Positions 34,239-43,354 are shown, counted from the first letter of the stretch. The stretch: 64,000 nucleotides of DNA from Palsa-739 sp035532535 (GCA_035532535.1 DATKQT010000027.1:50824-114823); one strand, 5' to 3'. Numbers and translations: made by a program. Notes: generated by a model from the letters alone, not told the origin.

Positions 34239-34699
34239 GCAGCGCCCCGCAGCATGTGCCCGCGGATCTCCTCCGCCAGCTTCGTGCCGGTGGTGCCTTC
34301 GCGGGCGATGAGCAGGACGGTGTTCTCGCCCGCGATCGTGCCGGCGATGCGGGGATGGTGCGCGACGTCGATCGCCTGCGCGAGCGGGCTCGCATACCCG
34401 TACGGCGTGACGACGACGACGAGGTTGCCGCTCGGCTCGACCTCGAGCGCCCAGCGGGCGAACGCGACGGCGATCGCGTCCGCCCGCTCGGCCTCTGCGG
34501 CTTCCGGCGGCGCATAGATGAGGCGGCCGCTCGAGTCGCGGACCTTGATCAGCCCGAGCTCGTGGATGTCGCGCGAGACGGTCGTCTGCACGACGTCGTG
34601 GCCGGCGGCGTGCAACGCGTCGGCGAGCTCGGTCTGCGTCGAGACAGCGTGGTCGCGCAGGATGCGAAGGATGGCGGCGTGACGCTGCTGGCGGTTCAT
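34235..34699 (-). CDS. argR: arginine repressor
   Basis: ArgR of 154 residues, the arginine-responsive regulator. The N-terminal winged helix shows TQTELADALHAAGHDVVQTT and VSRDIHELGLIKV. The C-terminal oligomerisation domain has the arginine-binding segment GTIAGENTVLLIA. It is encoded within the operon that it should control, between argD and argG, as in other actinobacteria. Its likely site is the pair of TTTGCATAA repeats ahead of argC. Confidence 0.94.
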   Translation of the reverse strand: MNRQQRHAAILRILRDHAVSTQTELADALHAAGHDVVQTTVSRDIHELGLIKVRDSSGRLIYAPPEAAEAERADAIAVAFARWALEVEPSGNLVVVVTPYGYASPLAQAIDVAHHPRIAGTIAGENTVLLIAREGTTGTKLAEEIRGHMLRGAA

Positions 34700-35829
34700 G
34701 CGGTGACCTCCGTGAGGATCGCGAGAGCGTTGTCGATGTCGTCCGAGTCGACGACGAGAGGCGGTGCGAGGCGAAGTACGTCGGGGCCGGCGCTGAGACA
34801 CACGAGGCCGGCATCGAGCGCGGCGTCGACGACCTGCTGCACGGGCCGGTCGAGCACGGCGCCGACGAGAAGCCCTGCGCCGCGAGCCTCGGTCACCGCG
34901 GGAAGCGCGGCGAGGCCGGAGAGGAGGCGCGTGCCGTTCGCGCGGACGCTCGCGAGCAGCTCGTCGTCGACGGTGCGGCACACGGCGGCCGCCGCAGCGC
35001 ACGCGACGGGGTTGCCGCCGAAGGTCGAGCCGTGATCGCCGGGAACGAACCCGCGCGGCGCGTCGTCGGAGACGAGGAGGCAGCCGATCGGGAGCCCGTT
35101 CGCGAGCCCCTTCGCGAGCGTGACGAGCTGCGGCTTGACGCCGAGCTGCTCCCACGCGAAGAACGTTCCGGTGCGGCCGACGCCGGTCTGCACCTCGTCG
35201 AACGCGAGCAGGGCGCCGAGCTCCTCCGCCAGCGTGGCGGCCGCCGCGATGAATCCCGGCTCGAGCGGGACGACGCCGCCTTCGCCGAGCACCGGCTCGA
35301 GCAGCACGAGGCCGATGTCGTCGCCGGCGGCCTCGGACAACGACGGAATGTGGTTCGGCGTCGCGAAGCGCGCCGGGCCGAGCGGCTCGAACGCGGCCCG
35401 CTTCGACGGCTGGCCGGTGACGGCGAGCGAGCCGAGCGTGCGGCCGTGGAACGAGCCTTCGAGCGCGAGCACGCCGGCCTTGCCGGTCGCCTTGCGCGCG
35501 TACTTGAGCGCGGCCTCGTTCGCCTCGGTGCCGGAGTTGCAGAAGAACGCCTGCGCGCCGCCGAAGCGGTCGGAGAGGATCACGGCCAGCTCGGCGGCCG
35601 GCTCGCTCGCATAGAGGTTGGACGCGTGCCAGAGCCGGTCGAGCTGCGCGTGCGCGGCCGCGAGCGGCGCCGGATGGCGATGCCCGAGCGAGACGACGGC
35701 GATGCCGGCCGCGAAGTCGAGATAGCGGCGCCCGTCCGTCCCGGTCAGCCAGACGCCGTCGCCCTCGACGAAGCCGATCTTCGTCTCGGGGTACGTCGGC
35801 AGCAGACGCGTTTCGACTGCGACGCTCAC
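34696..35829 (-). CDS. argD: acetylornithine aminotransferase
   Basis: Class III PLP aminotransferase of 377 residues, making N-acetylornithine from the semialdehyde. It shows the FFCNSGTEANEAALKYAR motif, ALEGSFHGRTLGSLAVTGQP, FDEVQTGVGRTG and the Schiff-base Lys in TLAKGLANGLPIG. GTG 35829 overlaps the argB stop; a longer open frame upstream is the shadow of argB. Arginine operon position supports ArgD rather than other omega-aminotransferases. Confidence 0.94.
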   Translation of the reverse strand: MSVAVETRLLPTYPETKIGFVEGDGVWLTGTDGRRYLDFAAGIAVVSLGHRHPAPLAAAHAQLDRLWHASNLYASEPAAELAVILSDRFGGAQAFFCNSGTEANEAALKYARKATGKAGVLALEGSFHGRTLGSLAVTGQPSKRAAFEPLGPARFATPNHIPSLSEAAGDDIGLVLLEPVLGEGGVVPLEPGFIAAAATLAEELGALLAFDEVQTGVGRTGTFFAWEQLGVKPQLVTLAKGLANGLPIGCLLVSDDAPRGFVPGDHGSTFGGNPVACAAAAAVCRTVDDELLASVRANGTRLLSGLAALPAVTEARGAGLLVGAVLDRPVQQVVDAALDAGLVCLSAGPDVLRLAPPLVVDSDDIDNALAILTEVTA

Positions 35830-36491
35830 GCGACCACCGCCGTCGCGCCGATGTCCGCTTGCAGGCCGCTGCGCGCGGCGCGCGATGCGGCGAGGAGCTT
35901 GGGGACGATGCCGCCGTCGAAGGTGCCCTTGCCGACGAGCGCCTCGGCTTCCGCGGCGGGAATCGAGTGCAGCAGGCGGCCCTCGTGGAAGACGCCGGGC
36001 ACGTCGGTGAGGAAGAGGATGCGCTGCGCGCCGAGGCCGACGGCGAGCGCGGTTGCCATCTCGTCGGCGTTCACGTTCAGCGGTCCGCGCGCGAGCGGAG
36101 AGACGACAGGGACGCGGCCCAGTTCGAGCGCGTGCACGACGGCGGGCGGGCACGACGGCACCGGCTGGCCGACGAGCCCGAGCTCAAGCACCTGCTCCGC
36201 CTCGAGGCCGACCTCGTCGCCCGCGAGCGACATTGCGTCCGGGCCGATCGCTGCGCAGACGGCGGCGTTGACGGCGGCGAAGCTCTCGCGCACGACTTCG
36301 AGGCCTTCCGCGGTCGTCACGCGTCGCCCGTCGACGAAGCGGACCTCGAGCCCGCGACGCTCCATCTCCTCGGAGATCTGCGGGCCGGCCCCGTGTACGA
36401 CGACGACGGAGTGGCCGAGCGTGCGCAGCTCGCGCACGACGTCGGCCGTGCTGCCGATCGACGCGCCGCCGACCTTCAGCACGACGCTCAT
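35826..36491 (-). CDS. argB: acetylglutamate kinase (short form)
   Basis: Amino acid kinase-family protein of 221 residues, phosphorylating N-acetylglutamate. The nucleotide-loop Lys is in VVLKVGGASIGS, followed by VVVVHGAGPQISEEM, a LNVNADEMATALAVGLGA segment and FLTDVPGVF. At 221 residues it is clearly shorter than the 250-300 typical for arginine-sensitive ArgB and lacks the N-terminal helix that makes arginine-binding hexamers. This suggests feedback acts elsewhere, for example through ArgR. Coupled to argJ and argD by four-base overlaps. Confidence 0.9.
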   Translation of the reverse strand: MSVVLKVGGASIGSTADVVRELRTLGHSVVVVHGAGPQISEEMERRGLEVRFVDGRRVTTAEGLEVVRESFAAVNAAVCAAIGPDAMSLAGDEVGLEAEQVLELGLVGQPVPSCPPAVVHALELGRVPVVSPLARGPLNVNADEMATALAVGLGAQRILFLTDVPGVFHEGRLLHSIPAAEAEALVGKGTFDGGIVPKLLAASRAARSGLQADIGATAVVA

Positions 36492-37639
36492 GACCGGTAC
36501 TCCGCGTTGATGCGCACGTAGTCGTACGAGAGGTCGCTGGTGAGGTAGGACGCGACGCCGTCGCCGAGCGCGAGGTCGATCTCGATCGTGCAGTGGCCGT
36601 TCGTCAGCACCGGCTCGTCCCCGGACGGCATGCCGTCGACGAGGACGGCGACGCCGTCGATGAGGATCGAGAGCTTGTCGGGATCGAGCGCCGCGAACCC
36701 GCCGTCGTGCTTCGCCGACCCGGCGGCGGCGGCAATGCGGCCCCAGTTGGCGTCGTGCCCGTACAGCGCTGTCTTCACGAGCGGGGAGGTGGCGACGCGC
36801 TCGGCGATCGCGCGCGCCTCGCTGTCATTCGCCGCGCCGCGCACGGCGATCTCGGCGAGCACGGTCGCGCCTTCGCCGTCGGCGACGATCTGCTTCGCGA
36901 GCTCGCCGCACACGGTGCGCAGCGCCGCTGCGAACGCCTCGTCGTTCCGCTCGCAGCCGCTCGCACCGTTTGCGAGCAGGAGGACGGTGTCGTTCGTCGA
37001 GCATTCGCCGTCGACGGAGATGGCGTTGAAGCTCGCGTCGACGGCGGGGCGGAGGAAGTCGATCGCCTCGCCGGGCTCGAGGGGATAGTCGGTGGTGACG
37101 ACCGCGAGCATCGTGGCGAGACAGGGGTGGATCATCCCGGAGCCCTTCGCCATGCCACCGACGGTGAAGCCCGGGCCGTGCGCGACCGACTGCTTCGCGT
37201 GCGTGTCAGTGGTCATGATCGCGTGCGCGGCAGCGTCGCCTCCGTCCGTGTCGAGCTCGATCTCGCCGATGCCGGCGACGACCGCGTCGACGGGCAGCGG
37301 CTGTCCGATGACGCCGGTCGAGAGGATGAGCACCTGCGCGGGCTCGACGCCGAGCTTCGCGGCGACGGCGTCCGCAGTCGCGCGCGCGGCGTCGACTCCC
37401 GCCAGGCCCGTCGCTGCGTTCGCGGTTCCCGAGTTGGCGACGATCGCCTGCGGCTGCGCGTGCTCGAGGTGCTCGCGCGAGACGACGACCGGCGCCGCCT
37501 GGACGCGGTTGATCGTGAACATGCCCGCGCCGGTCGCCGGGACGAGCGAATGCACGAGCGCGAGGTCGAGGCGGTCCTTCTTGCGGATGCCGCTGTGCAC
37601 GGCGCCGGCGACGAAGCCTTTCGCTGCGGTGACGCTCAT
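36488..37639 (-). CDS. argJ: glutamate N-acetyltransferase / amino-acid acetyltransferase
   Basis: ArgJ, 383 residues, transferring the acetyl group from acetylornithine to glutamate in the cyclic pathway. The self-cleavage site is in GMIHPCLATMLAVVTTD (cleavage before the Thr of ATM), which yields alpha and beta chains. GGMAKGSGMI, ISVDGECSTNDTVLLLANG and GHDANWGRIAAAAG are further hallmarks. Whether it is also able to use acetyl-CoA (bifunctional) cannot be told. The ATG overlaps the argC stop. Confidence 0.94.
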   Translation of the reverse strand: MSVTAAKGFVAGAVHSGIRKKDRLDLALVHSLVPATGAGMFTINRVQAAPVVVSREHLEHAQPQAIVANSGTANAATGLAGVDAARATADAVAAKLGVEPAQVLILSTGVIGQPLPVDAVVAGIGEIELDTDGGDAAAHAIMTTDTHAKQSVAHGPGFTVGGMAKGSGMIHPCLATMLAVVTTDYPLEPGEAIDFLRPAVDASFNAISVDGECSTNDTVLLLANGASGCERNDEAFAAALRTVCGELAKQIVADGEGATVLAEIAVRGAANDSEARAIAERVATSPLVKTALYGHDANWGRIAAAAGSAKHDGGFAALDPDKLSILIDGVAVLVDGMPSGDEPVLTNGHCTIEIDLALGDGVASYLTSDLSYDYVRINAEYRS

Positions 37640-38595
37640 ACCAGGATCCCCGTCAGGCGCAAGCCCGCGGTCTCGTCGAGGCCGAGCGCGAGGTTCGCGT
37701 TCTGGACCGCCTGGCCGGCGGCGCCCTTGCCGAGGTTGTCGAGCGCGCAGACGACGATCGTCGTGCCGGTGGCGCCGTCGGCGAAGATCCCGATCTCGGC
37801 AGCGTCGGTTCCTTGCACACGCGCGAGCTCGGGCGTCGTTCCTTCCGGAAGCACGCGCACCACGTCGCTGTCCGCGTACGCGTCCTCGAGGAGCGTGCGC
37901 ACGTCCGCGTCCGTGCGGACGTAGCAGGTGGCGAGCAGGCCGCGGCGCACGGGGAGGAGGTGCGGGACGAAGCAGACGGCGAAGCCGAGCTGTTGCGCGA
38001 TCTCGGGCGCGTGCCGGTGCGCGCCGACCGCGTACGGGGAGACGTTCTCGAGCACGAAGCCGGCGTGCGAGCTCGCCTTCAGCTCGCGGCCGGCACCGGA
38101 GACGCCCGACTTGGCGTCGACGACGACCGTCGCCGGGTCGACGGCGCCCGCGAGCGGCGCGAGCGCGAGCAGCGCCGCAGTCGCGTAGCAGCCGGGATTG
38201 GCGATGAGGTTCCCCTCCGGCGCGTAGAGCTCCGGGAGCCCGTAGCTCCACGCGCCGGGCGCGACCGCGTACCAGGCGCGGGCGAGTTCTGGATCGACGA
38301 GGCGATGCGCCCCGGAAAGATCGACGACGACGGCGCCGGCGGGCGGCTCGACGGCCGCCGCGCGCTCGTTGCCGAGGCAGAGAAAGACGACGTCGGCGCC
38401 GGCTGCGAGGGCGTCCTCGTTCGGGACGAACCGGGGCAGCGAGCCGTTCAGGCGGACGTCGAGCGCCGCGGCGGTCCGGCCCGCGAGCGAGTCGGACCCG
38501 AGCGCCGCGATCTCCAGTTCGGGATGGCGGAGAATGCGGTCGAGTGTCTCCTGGCCGGAGTAACCCGAGGCCCCGAGGATTGCCACCGTCGGCAT
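37636..38595 (-). CDS. argC: N-acetyl-gamma-glutamyl-phosphate reductase
   Basis: First gene of the arginine operon, 319 residues, reducing acetylglutamyl phosphate to the semialdehyde. The NADP motif is VAILGASGYSGQETL, the catalytic Cys is in LIANPGCYATAALLAL, and DAKSGVSGAGRE, HRHAPEI and VPHLLPVRRG complete the pattern. The ATG at 38595 lies only a few bases from the inferred transcription start, so translation may be leaderless or nearly so. Confidence 0.95.
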   Translation of the reverse strand: MPTVAILGASGYSGQETLDRILRHPELEIAALGSDSLAGRTAAALDVRLNGSLPRFVPNEDALAAGADVVFLCLGNERAAAVEPPAGAVVVDLSGAHRLVDPELARAWYAVAPGAWSYGLPELYAPEGNLIANPGCYATAALLALAPLAGAVDPATVVVDAKSGVSGAGRELKASSHAGFVLENVSPYAVGAHRHAPEIAQQLGFAVCFVPHLLPVRRGLLATCYVRTDADVRTLLEDAYADSDVVRVLPEGTTPELARVQGTDAAEIGIFADGATGTTIVVCALDNLGKGAAGQAVQNANLALGLDETAGLRLTGILV

Positions 38596-38604
38596 GAAAC
38601 GAAT

Positions 38605-38633
38605 ATTATGCAAAAAAGTGCGTGTTATGCAAA
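38605..38633 (-). promoter_or_regulatory. arginine operon promoter with paired ArgR-like boxes
   Basis: Read on the minus strand, TTTGCA (38628-38633) and CATAAT (38605-38610) form -35 and -10 hexamers with exactly 17 bases between them. The predicted start is about 38598, three bases before the argC ATG. The nine-mer TTTGCATAA occurs twice (38625-38633 and 38606-38614), 19 bases apart, covering both hexamers. The AT-rich island stands out in this GC-rich DNA and is a natural ArgR operator, which would block the polymerase directly. Confidence 0.7.
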
Positions 38634-38846
38634 TCGCTAGGACGACGGCCGGTCGACCGCCGCGCAGCAGCAGGCGCTCGAAGGCCTCACGAGTGCGGAC
38701 GATGCCGACGGGCTCACTCGCGCGCCCGCAAGCAGGTCTGCGCGAGCATCGGCATCGCGCGCTCGGGAGACGCATTTCTCGGCCGCCGTCCGCGCGCTCC
38801 GCTTGAATACGCCGTCTCAGCTCCCAACCTACGACGGAGGATTGTT

Positions 38847-39173
38847 GTGCCCCTGACTCAGACTCAGCTCGCCGATGCGGTCGCCGAACTCTCCGGGACG
38901 AGCCGCGCGGAAGCGAAGCGGGCGCTCGAGGCGCTCGAAGAGGTCGTGCTCGAACAGATCGCCGAGGGCGAGAAAGTGAAGATCGGCGGTGTCGTGCAGA
39001 TCGAGGTTCGTCTCCGCCCGGCAACGAAGGCCCGCCCTGGCCGCAACCCCGCCACGGGCGAGGAGATCACCATCTCTGCGAAGCCGGCCTCCGTGGCCGT
39101 CAAGGCCCGGCCGCTCACCAAGGCGAAGGCCGCGGCTCCTTCGGTGCAGAAGGTGAAGCGCAAGCTCGGCTAA
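38847..39173 (+). CDS. HU/IHF-family DNA-binding protein
   Basis: HU-type histone-like protein, 108 residues. The N-terminal helices LTQTQLADAVAELSGTSRAE and a beta-saddle with the arm RPGRNPATGEEITISAKPAS are complete. It ends in a short basic Lys/Ala tail (TKAKAAAPSVQKVKRKLG), a modest version of the actinobacterial HU tail. GTG 38847 is preceded by CGGAGG with 6 bases spacing. The gene stands alone between the arginine operon and the redox island; about 210 bases upstream hold no supportable gene. Confidence 0.92.
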   Translation: MPLTQTQLADAVAELSGTSRAEAKRALEALEEVVLEQIAEGEKVKIGGVVQIEVRLRPATKARPGRNPATGEEITISAKPASVAVKARPLTKAKAAAPSVQKVKRKLG

Positions 39174-39288
39174 GCGTCAAAGTCCGAGTTTCGTCGGGTA
39201 TCGTCTTACGATCGTTCTTCGATCCTCGCGGACGAGTTCGGGACGAATGAGGCCGCCAAGGGGTCCGGCCAGGGAGGTTGGCAAACTC

Positions 39289-39915
39289 ATGCGCATTAGG
39301 AAGGCTCTTGCACTCTCAGCGGTTGGCGCCGCAGCTCTCATTGCGACGGTGTCGGCGCCCGCGGCTCAGGGTGTGTCAAGCAAGCACGACGCTTCCATTG
39401 TCGTAACCACGCGAACGGTCTCGGGGCTCGGGAAGATCCTCGTGAACAGTCGCGGCAAGACGCTGTACATGTTCCTGCCCGACAAGCGTTCGAGAGTGAC
39501 GTGCCACTCGACCTGCGCGAAGATCTGGCCGCCGCTCAAGCTGCCCGCCGGAGCGAAGGCCGTCGCGGCGGGCGGAGCGAAGCAGAGCTTGCTCGGTAGT
39601 GACAAGGACTCGACCGGTGGCCGCGTCGTCACCTACAACCACTGGCCCCTGTACCTCTACCTGGGTGACAACAAGCCCGGGGTTGCGTCTGGCCAGGCGC
39701 TGAACCTGAACGGTGGGCTCTGGTATGTGCTTTCGCCCTCTGGAGCGGTGATCAAGGTGAAGCCACACGCGGGTGGCGGCGGCGGCAGCAGCGGCGGCGG
39801 CGGAACGACCACCACCACTTCGGGGGGCGGCGGTACGTCGACCAACTGCAGCGACGACGACGGAGACGGCGACCAGAGCGCCGGCGGTCCCGACGACGGC
39901 GACGGCTGTATCTAG
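39289..39915 (+). CDS. secreted protein with Yx(FWY)xxD repeats (COG4315-like)
   Basis: A 208-residue exported protein. After a signal peptide (ALALSAVGAAALIATVSAPA) it has two copies of the repeat typical of this actinobacterial family: VNSRGKTLYMFLPDKRS with a Cys pair in VTCHSTCAKIWPPL, and TYNHWPLYLYLGDNKPG. A Gly/Ser/Thr linker and a very acidic C-terminal tail rich in Asp follow. AGGGAGG lies 11 bases before ATG 39289. The function is not established; it often sits near surface or redox genes. Confidence 0.8.
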   Translation: MRIRKALALSAVGAAALIATVSAPAAQGVSSKHDASIVVTTRTVSGLGKILVNSRGKTLYMFLPDKRSRVTCHSTCAKIWPPLKLPAGAKAVAAGGAKQSLLGSDKDSTGGRVVTYNHWPLYLYLGDNKPGVASGQALNLNGGLWYVLSPSGAVIKVKPHAGGGGGSSGGGGTTTTTSGGGGTSTNCSDDDGDGDQSAGGPDDGDGCI

Positions 39916-39937
39916 GCCGGACGTTCAGCCTTCCGGA

Positions 39938-40570
39938 ATGCAGCAGCGGTCGAGCACGGGCCGGCGGTGGAGGAACGTCTCCCCGCCGGCCCTTACCGGG
40001 CGGCTGATCGCGGTCGGGATCGTCGCGGCCGTGGCGTTCGGATCCGTTGGCGTCCTCGCAGCGTCACCTTCCATGCCGACCCAGTTTCGATGGCTCGTAC
40101 CTGCGGCGGCTCCCAGTGGCTGGAAGCGCCTCAGCCCTCCGGCAGGCGGTGCGGTTCTGTGGTACCCGCCGACGCTCGTTCGGATCAAGAGCGACACCGC
40201 TTCGGTGTCGGTGGCGCAGAAAGATCGAAGCGGCCGCATTGTCGTGTATTTGAACGCCACTCCGAAAGAGGGGAATCAAGAGCAAGTCGGTACGTGGCCG
40301 ACCTTTCGCATGCAGCACGATCGGGGTGAAGACAACCGCGTCCGATTGCACGCTCAAGCCATCGCGCTTCGCTTCCTGGCGGGCGCAAAGGGATCGTGTG
40401 TGATCGACGACTACTACACGCGCGTCATCGTCCATCACTACGAGGAAATCGCCTGCTTCGTCCAGGGGCGCACGTCGGCCAGCGTCATCGTGGCCGCCGC
40501 GCTGCAATCGGACTGGGCTCGCGCGGCACCGTTACTCGAGCGCGCGGTCTCGGCGTTTCGGGTCAGCTGA
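39938..40570 (+). CDS. membrane-anchored exported protein of unknown function
   Basis: A 210-residue protein with a basic N-terminus and one hydrophobic segment (LIAVGIVAAVAFGSVGVLAA), then an extracytoplasmic domain. That domain begins WLVPAAAPSGWKRLSPPAGG and contains beta-strand-like stretches (IVVYLNATPKEGN). Two cysteines (CVIDDYYTRVIVHHYEEIAC) may form a disulfide. A PsbP- or Mog1-like fold is conceivable from the pattern of a bulk-substrate stress domain, but this is a guess. It begins 23 bases after the repeat protein, same strand. Confidence 0.6.
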   Translation: MQQRSSTGRRWRNVSPPALTGRLIAVGIVAAVAFGSVGVLAASPSMPTQFRWLVPAAAPSGWKRLSPPAGGAVLWYPPTLVRIKSDTASVSVAQKDRSGRIVVYLNATPKEGNQEQVGTWPTFRMQHDRGEDNRVRLHAQAIALRFLAGAKGSCVIDDYYTRVIVHHYEEIACFVQGRTSASVIVAAALQSDWARAAPLLERAVSAFRVS

Positions 40571-40588
40571 CCAGGAACTGAGGTAGCG

Positions 40589-40951
40589 CTACTTCACTGT
40601 GAAGAGGCCCTTCATGCCTGCCGCGGCATGCCCGGCGACGGTGCAGAGATAGGGGAATTTGCCGGCCTTGAGCGTCACCGTGAGTGTCACGCTCTTGCCG
40701 GGCTTGATCACTGGGGTCTTCTTGCCGGCGATCTTGAAGTCGTGGCCTATCGTTCCCTTGTTCACGAGGGTGAAGGTCACGGCGCCCGGCTTCGAGATGA
40801 TCGACGGCGTGACCGTGAACTTGAACTCGACCGCAATGACCTTGACCCGCGTGGCGCTCGCATGTGAGCGCGCGGCAAGCGCAGGCGCGGCGAGACCCCC
40901 GAGCACCATCACGGTGGCGGCGACGGTCGCCGCGCGGACGGACACACGCAT
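40589..40951 (-). CDS. exported cupredoxin with intact type I copper site
   Basis: A 120-residue periplasm-type (exported) blue-copper-like protein with a signal peptide ending in ALA. The copper ligands are all in place: His70 in GTIGHDFKIAG, and Cys103, His108 and Met113 in FPYLCTVAGHAAAGMKG, near the C-terminus as in plastocyanin and azurin folds. It should shuttle electrons outside the membrane. Its position among three quinoproteins makes it a candidate electron acceptor for them, in place of a cytochrome c. Convergent with the preceding gene. Confidence 0.85.
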   Translation of the reverse strand: MRVSVRAATVAATVMVLGGLAAPALAARSHASATRVKVIAVEFKFTVTPSIISKPGAVTFTLVNKGTIGHDFKIAGKKTPVIKPGKSVTLTVTLKAGKFPYLCTVAGHAAAGMKGLFTVK

Positions 40952-41015
40952 TCCTCATCCTCCCTTGATCTCGAAGAGTGGGGCTGATTACCCCGTCCTG
41001 GCATGATGCCAGCAC

Positions 41016-42458
41016 ATGTCCAAGGTCGCGATCGCGATCGCGTTCGCCGCGTTGCATCTGACTCATACGGCGGGCGGGCCGTGGCCTTCGGCGAACGGGG
41101 GCCTCGCGAGCCAACGTGCGACCTACGCGACCGTGCTCGACGCTCGGACGATTCCGCACCTGCAGGTTCTCTGGCGCTTCCGCTTCTCGCGTAGCGCCAC
41201 GGCGTTCGGCGCGATCACGGCGAATCCGGTCATTGTCGGCGACTCCGTCTTCGTCCAGGACTCGAGCTCGAGCATCTATGCGCTCGATGCGCGCACCGGT
41301 GCACTTCGGTGGAAACGCACGATGGCCGCCCCCAACGATGGCCCAAATGGGCTAACCGTCGTGAACGGACGGCTGTACACGGCGACCGATACGACTGCGT
41401 TCGCGCTCGATGCTGCAACAGGTAAGCGGCTCTGGGGGCATCGACTCGTGAACCGCTACGAGCAATTCATCGCCATCGCTCCGGTCGTGGATCGTGGCCG
41501 CGTCTACTACAGCACGCAAGGCTTTCCGCCGGGGGGCCGCGGTGCGGTGTATGCGCTCTCGGCGGCCACGGGAAGACTTCTATGGCGCTTCCAGACCATC
41601 GCGAAGCCGTGGCAGCATCCGCTGGCGGGAGGGGGCGGGGCCTGGTATCCGGTCAGCGTCGACTCCGCCGGAAACGTCTATGTGGGACTTGCGAACCCCG
41701 CGCCGTGGGGCGGCTCGAAGGCGTTTCCGAATGGCGGCGTCTTTCCGGGGCCTGCGCTCTACACCGACTCGCTCGTCGTGCTCGCGGGCGGCTCGGGAAA
41801 GCTTCTCTGGTACGACCAGGTGACTCGACACGACATCCGTGACTACGACTTCGAGGTCTCGCCGATCCTCGCGGCCGCCGCCGGTCGCCCGACCGTCTTC
41901 GGCGCCGGCAAGGCGGGGCGTGTCGTCGCCTGGGACCGGTCGAGCCATGCTCGCATCTGGTCGCGGGCGGTCGGAACGCATCTGCACGATCTCGGTCCTC
42001 TTCCGAAGCGCCCGACGACGGTGTGCCCTGGTTTCCTCGGCGGCGTCCTGACGCCGATGGCCTACGCGCGCGGTCGCCTCTTCGTCCCCGTCGTCGAGCT
42101 CTGCACGCGCGAGAGCGCGATCATGACCCCCAACGCGTTCGCCCGGTCGCCGGCCCAGGGAAGAGGCGCCCTGTACGCACTCGACGCGAAGACGGGCCGG
42201 ACGATCTGGGAGCGAACGCTGCGCTCGTCGCCGTTCGGTTGTGCGACCGTTGCGCGAGACGCCGTCATCGTGCCGACGTTCGACGGGCATGTCCTCGCGT
42301 TCTCGGCGTCCAACGGTCGGATCATCTGGCGTGTGAGTCTCCCCGACGGGAACAACAGCTGTCCCGCCGTCGGACGTGATCTCCTCGTCGTTGCGGCTGG
42401 AGCGCGGTACCCGGGGATGACGCATCCGGTGGCCGAACTCGTGGCCTTCGGCGACTAG
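41016..42458 (+). CDS. quinoprotein-like beta-propeller (PQQ dehydrogenase family)
   Basis: A secreted propeller of 480 residues with a weak signal peptide. Blade motifs of the AxDxxTGxxxW kind recur (YALDARTGALRWKR, YALSAATGRLLWRF, YALDAKTGRTIWER). Around residue 230 the active-site region of alcohol dehydrogenases is echoed by LANPAPWGG and TRHDIRDYDF, so the Asn of the NP motif and a His-Asp pair remain. No adjacent Cys pair is present. It may be an active dehydrogenase or a PQQ-binding assembly factor. Confidence 0.75.
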   Translation: MSKVAIAIAFAALHLTHTAGGPWPSANGGLASQRATYATVLDARTIPHLQVLWRFRFSRSATAFGAITANPVIVGDSVFVQDSSSSIYALDARTGALRWKRTMAAPNDGPNGLTVVNGRLYTATDTTAFALDAATGKRLWGHRLVNRYEQFIAIAPVVDRGRVYYSTQGFPPGGRGAVYALSAATGRLLWRFQTIAKPWQHPLAGGGGAWYPVSVDSAGNVYVGLANPAPWGGSKAFPNGGVFPGPALYTDSLVVLAGGSGKLLWYDQVTRHDIRDYDFEVSPILAAAAGRPTVFGAGKAGRVVAWDRSSHARIWSRAVGTHLHDLGPLPKRPTTVCPGFLGGVLTPMAYARGRLFVPVVELCTRESAIMTPNAFARSPAQGRGALYALDAKTGRTIWERTLRSSPFGCATVARDAVIVPTFDGHVLAFSASNGRIIWRVSLPDGNNSCPAVGRDLLVVAAGARYPGMTHPVAELVAFGD

Positions 42459-42459
42459 G

Positions 42460-43344
42460 ATGACGTCGATGCTCTCGCTCATCCGGATGGGAGTGGCGAC
42501 GGTGATCGTGTCAGCAGCGGCCGCCGGCCCCGCATCGGCGGCCACGATCGTCTTCTCGGCGACGTCGAAGTCCACTCCGGTCGATCAGCTCTTTCGCGTC
42601 TCCCCGACCGGCGCGGGGTTGAAGCAGCTCACGACCGGCGTCAATCCGGCCGACGCGCCCGCAATCTCCCCCAATGGCAAAGAGATCGCGTTCGAGCGGT
42701 CGGGCATCGGGATCTTCACCATGAGCGTGAACGGCGGCGGCATTCGCCGGCTCACGACGAATGGCCGGGACGGCTATCCCGCCTGGTCGCCGGACGGGAA
42801 GGACATCGCCTTCGTGCGCCCGCGCGGCCCGGTATGGCGGGTCTACATCGTTCCGGCGAACGGTGGTCGCTTGCGCCCGCTGACCAAGGCTCCCCCAGCC
42901 GGCCGTCCGTCTTGGACGAGCGCCGGCTTGTTGATTCCCTCCGGCGGCGACTTGTTGACGATCGCGCCGGCAAATGGGCGCGTGCTCAAGTACTACGGTG
43001 CCAACATCGACGTGATCTGGGGCCAGATGTCGGTCGCCATCGCGCCGAGCATCTCGAAGCTCACGTACGTCGGCTCCCGTACGCCCGAGCCCGGCGACAT
43101 GGAGTGCGGTGAGGGACCGTGCCAGCGCTTCGGGCTGTACATCGAGAGCCTGCTGACGAAGGCCAAGAATCCGAGCATGGTCGTCAAAGACTCCGGTCCG
43201 GCGACCTTCTCACCCGACAGCAGGCAAATCCTCTTCGTCTCCGACGGGAAGCTCACGGTGCTGACCGTCGCCTCCGGCGCGAAGAAGGCGATCGCCACCG
43301 GGTCCGCCTATCCATCGCTCGTCGCTCCGCCTGCCTGGCACTGA
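42460..43344 (+). CDS. TolB-like exported beta-propeller
   Basis: A 294-residue protein with a signal peptide (VATVIVSAAAAGPASA) and repeated PD40/TolB blades such as ISPNGKEIAFERSG, WSPDGKDIAFVRP and FSPDSRQILFVSDG. Such propellers bind proteins or carry no catalysis. An internal insertion holds a Cys pair (MECGEGPCQRFG). It starts 1 base after the quinoprotein stop, so the two genes are probably one transcript. Confidence 0.8.
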   Translation: MTSMLSLIRMGVATVIVSAAAAGPASAATIVFSATSKSTPVDQLFRVSPTGAGLKQLTTGVNPADAPAISPNGKEIAFERSGIGIFTMSVNGGGIRRLTTNGRDGYPAWSPDGKDIAFVRPRGPVWRVYIVPANGGRLRPLTKAPPAGRPSWTSAGLLIPSGGDLLTIAPANGRVLKYYGANIDVIWGQMSVAIAPSISKLTYVGSRTPEPGDMECGEGPCQRFGLYIESLLTKAKNPSMVVKDSGPATFSPDSRQILFVSDGKLTVLTVASGAKKAIATGSAYPSLVAPPAWH

Positions 43345-43354
43345 TGCGACCGAA

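Noticed and set aside
40570..40592. Palindrome GTAGCGCTAC between two convergent genes as a terminator
   Set aside because: Five base pairs with no loop and no U-tract; too weak to support.
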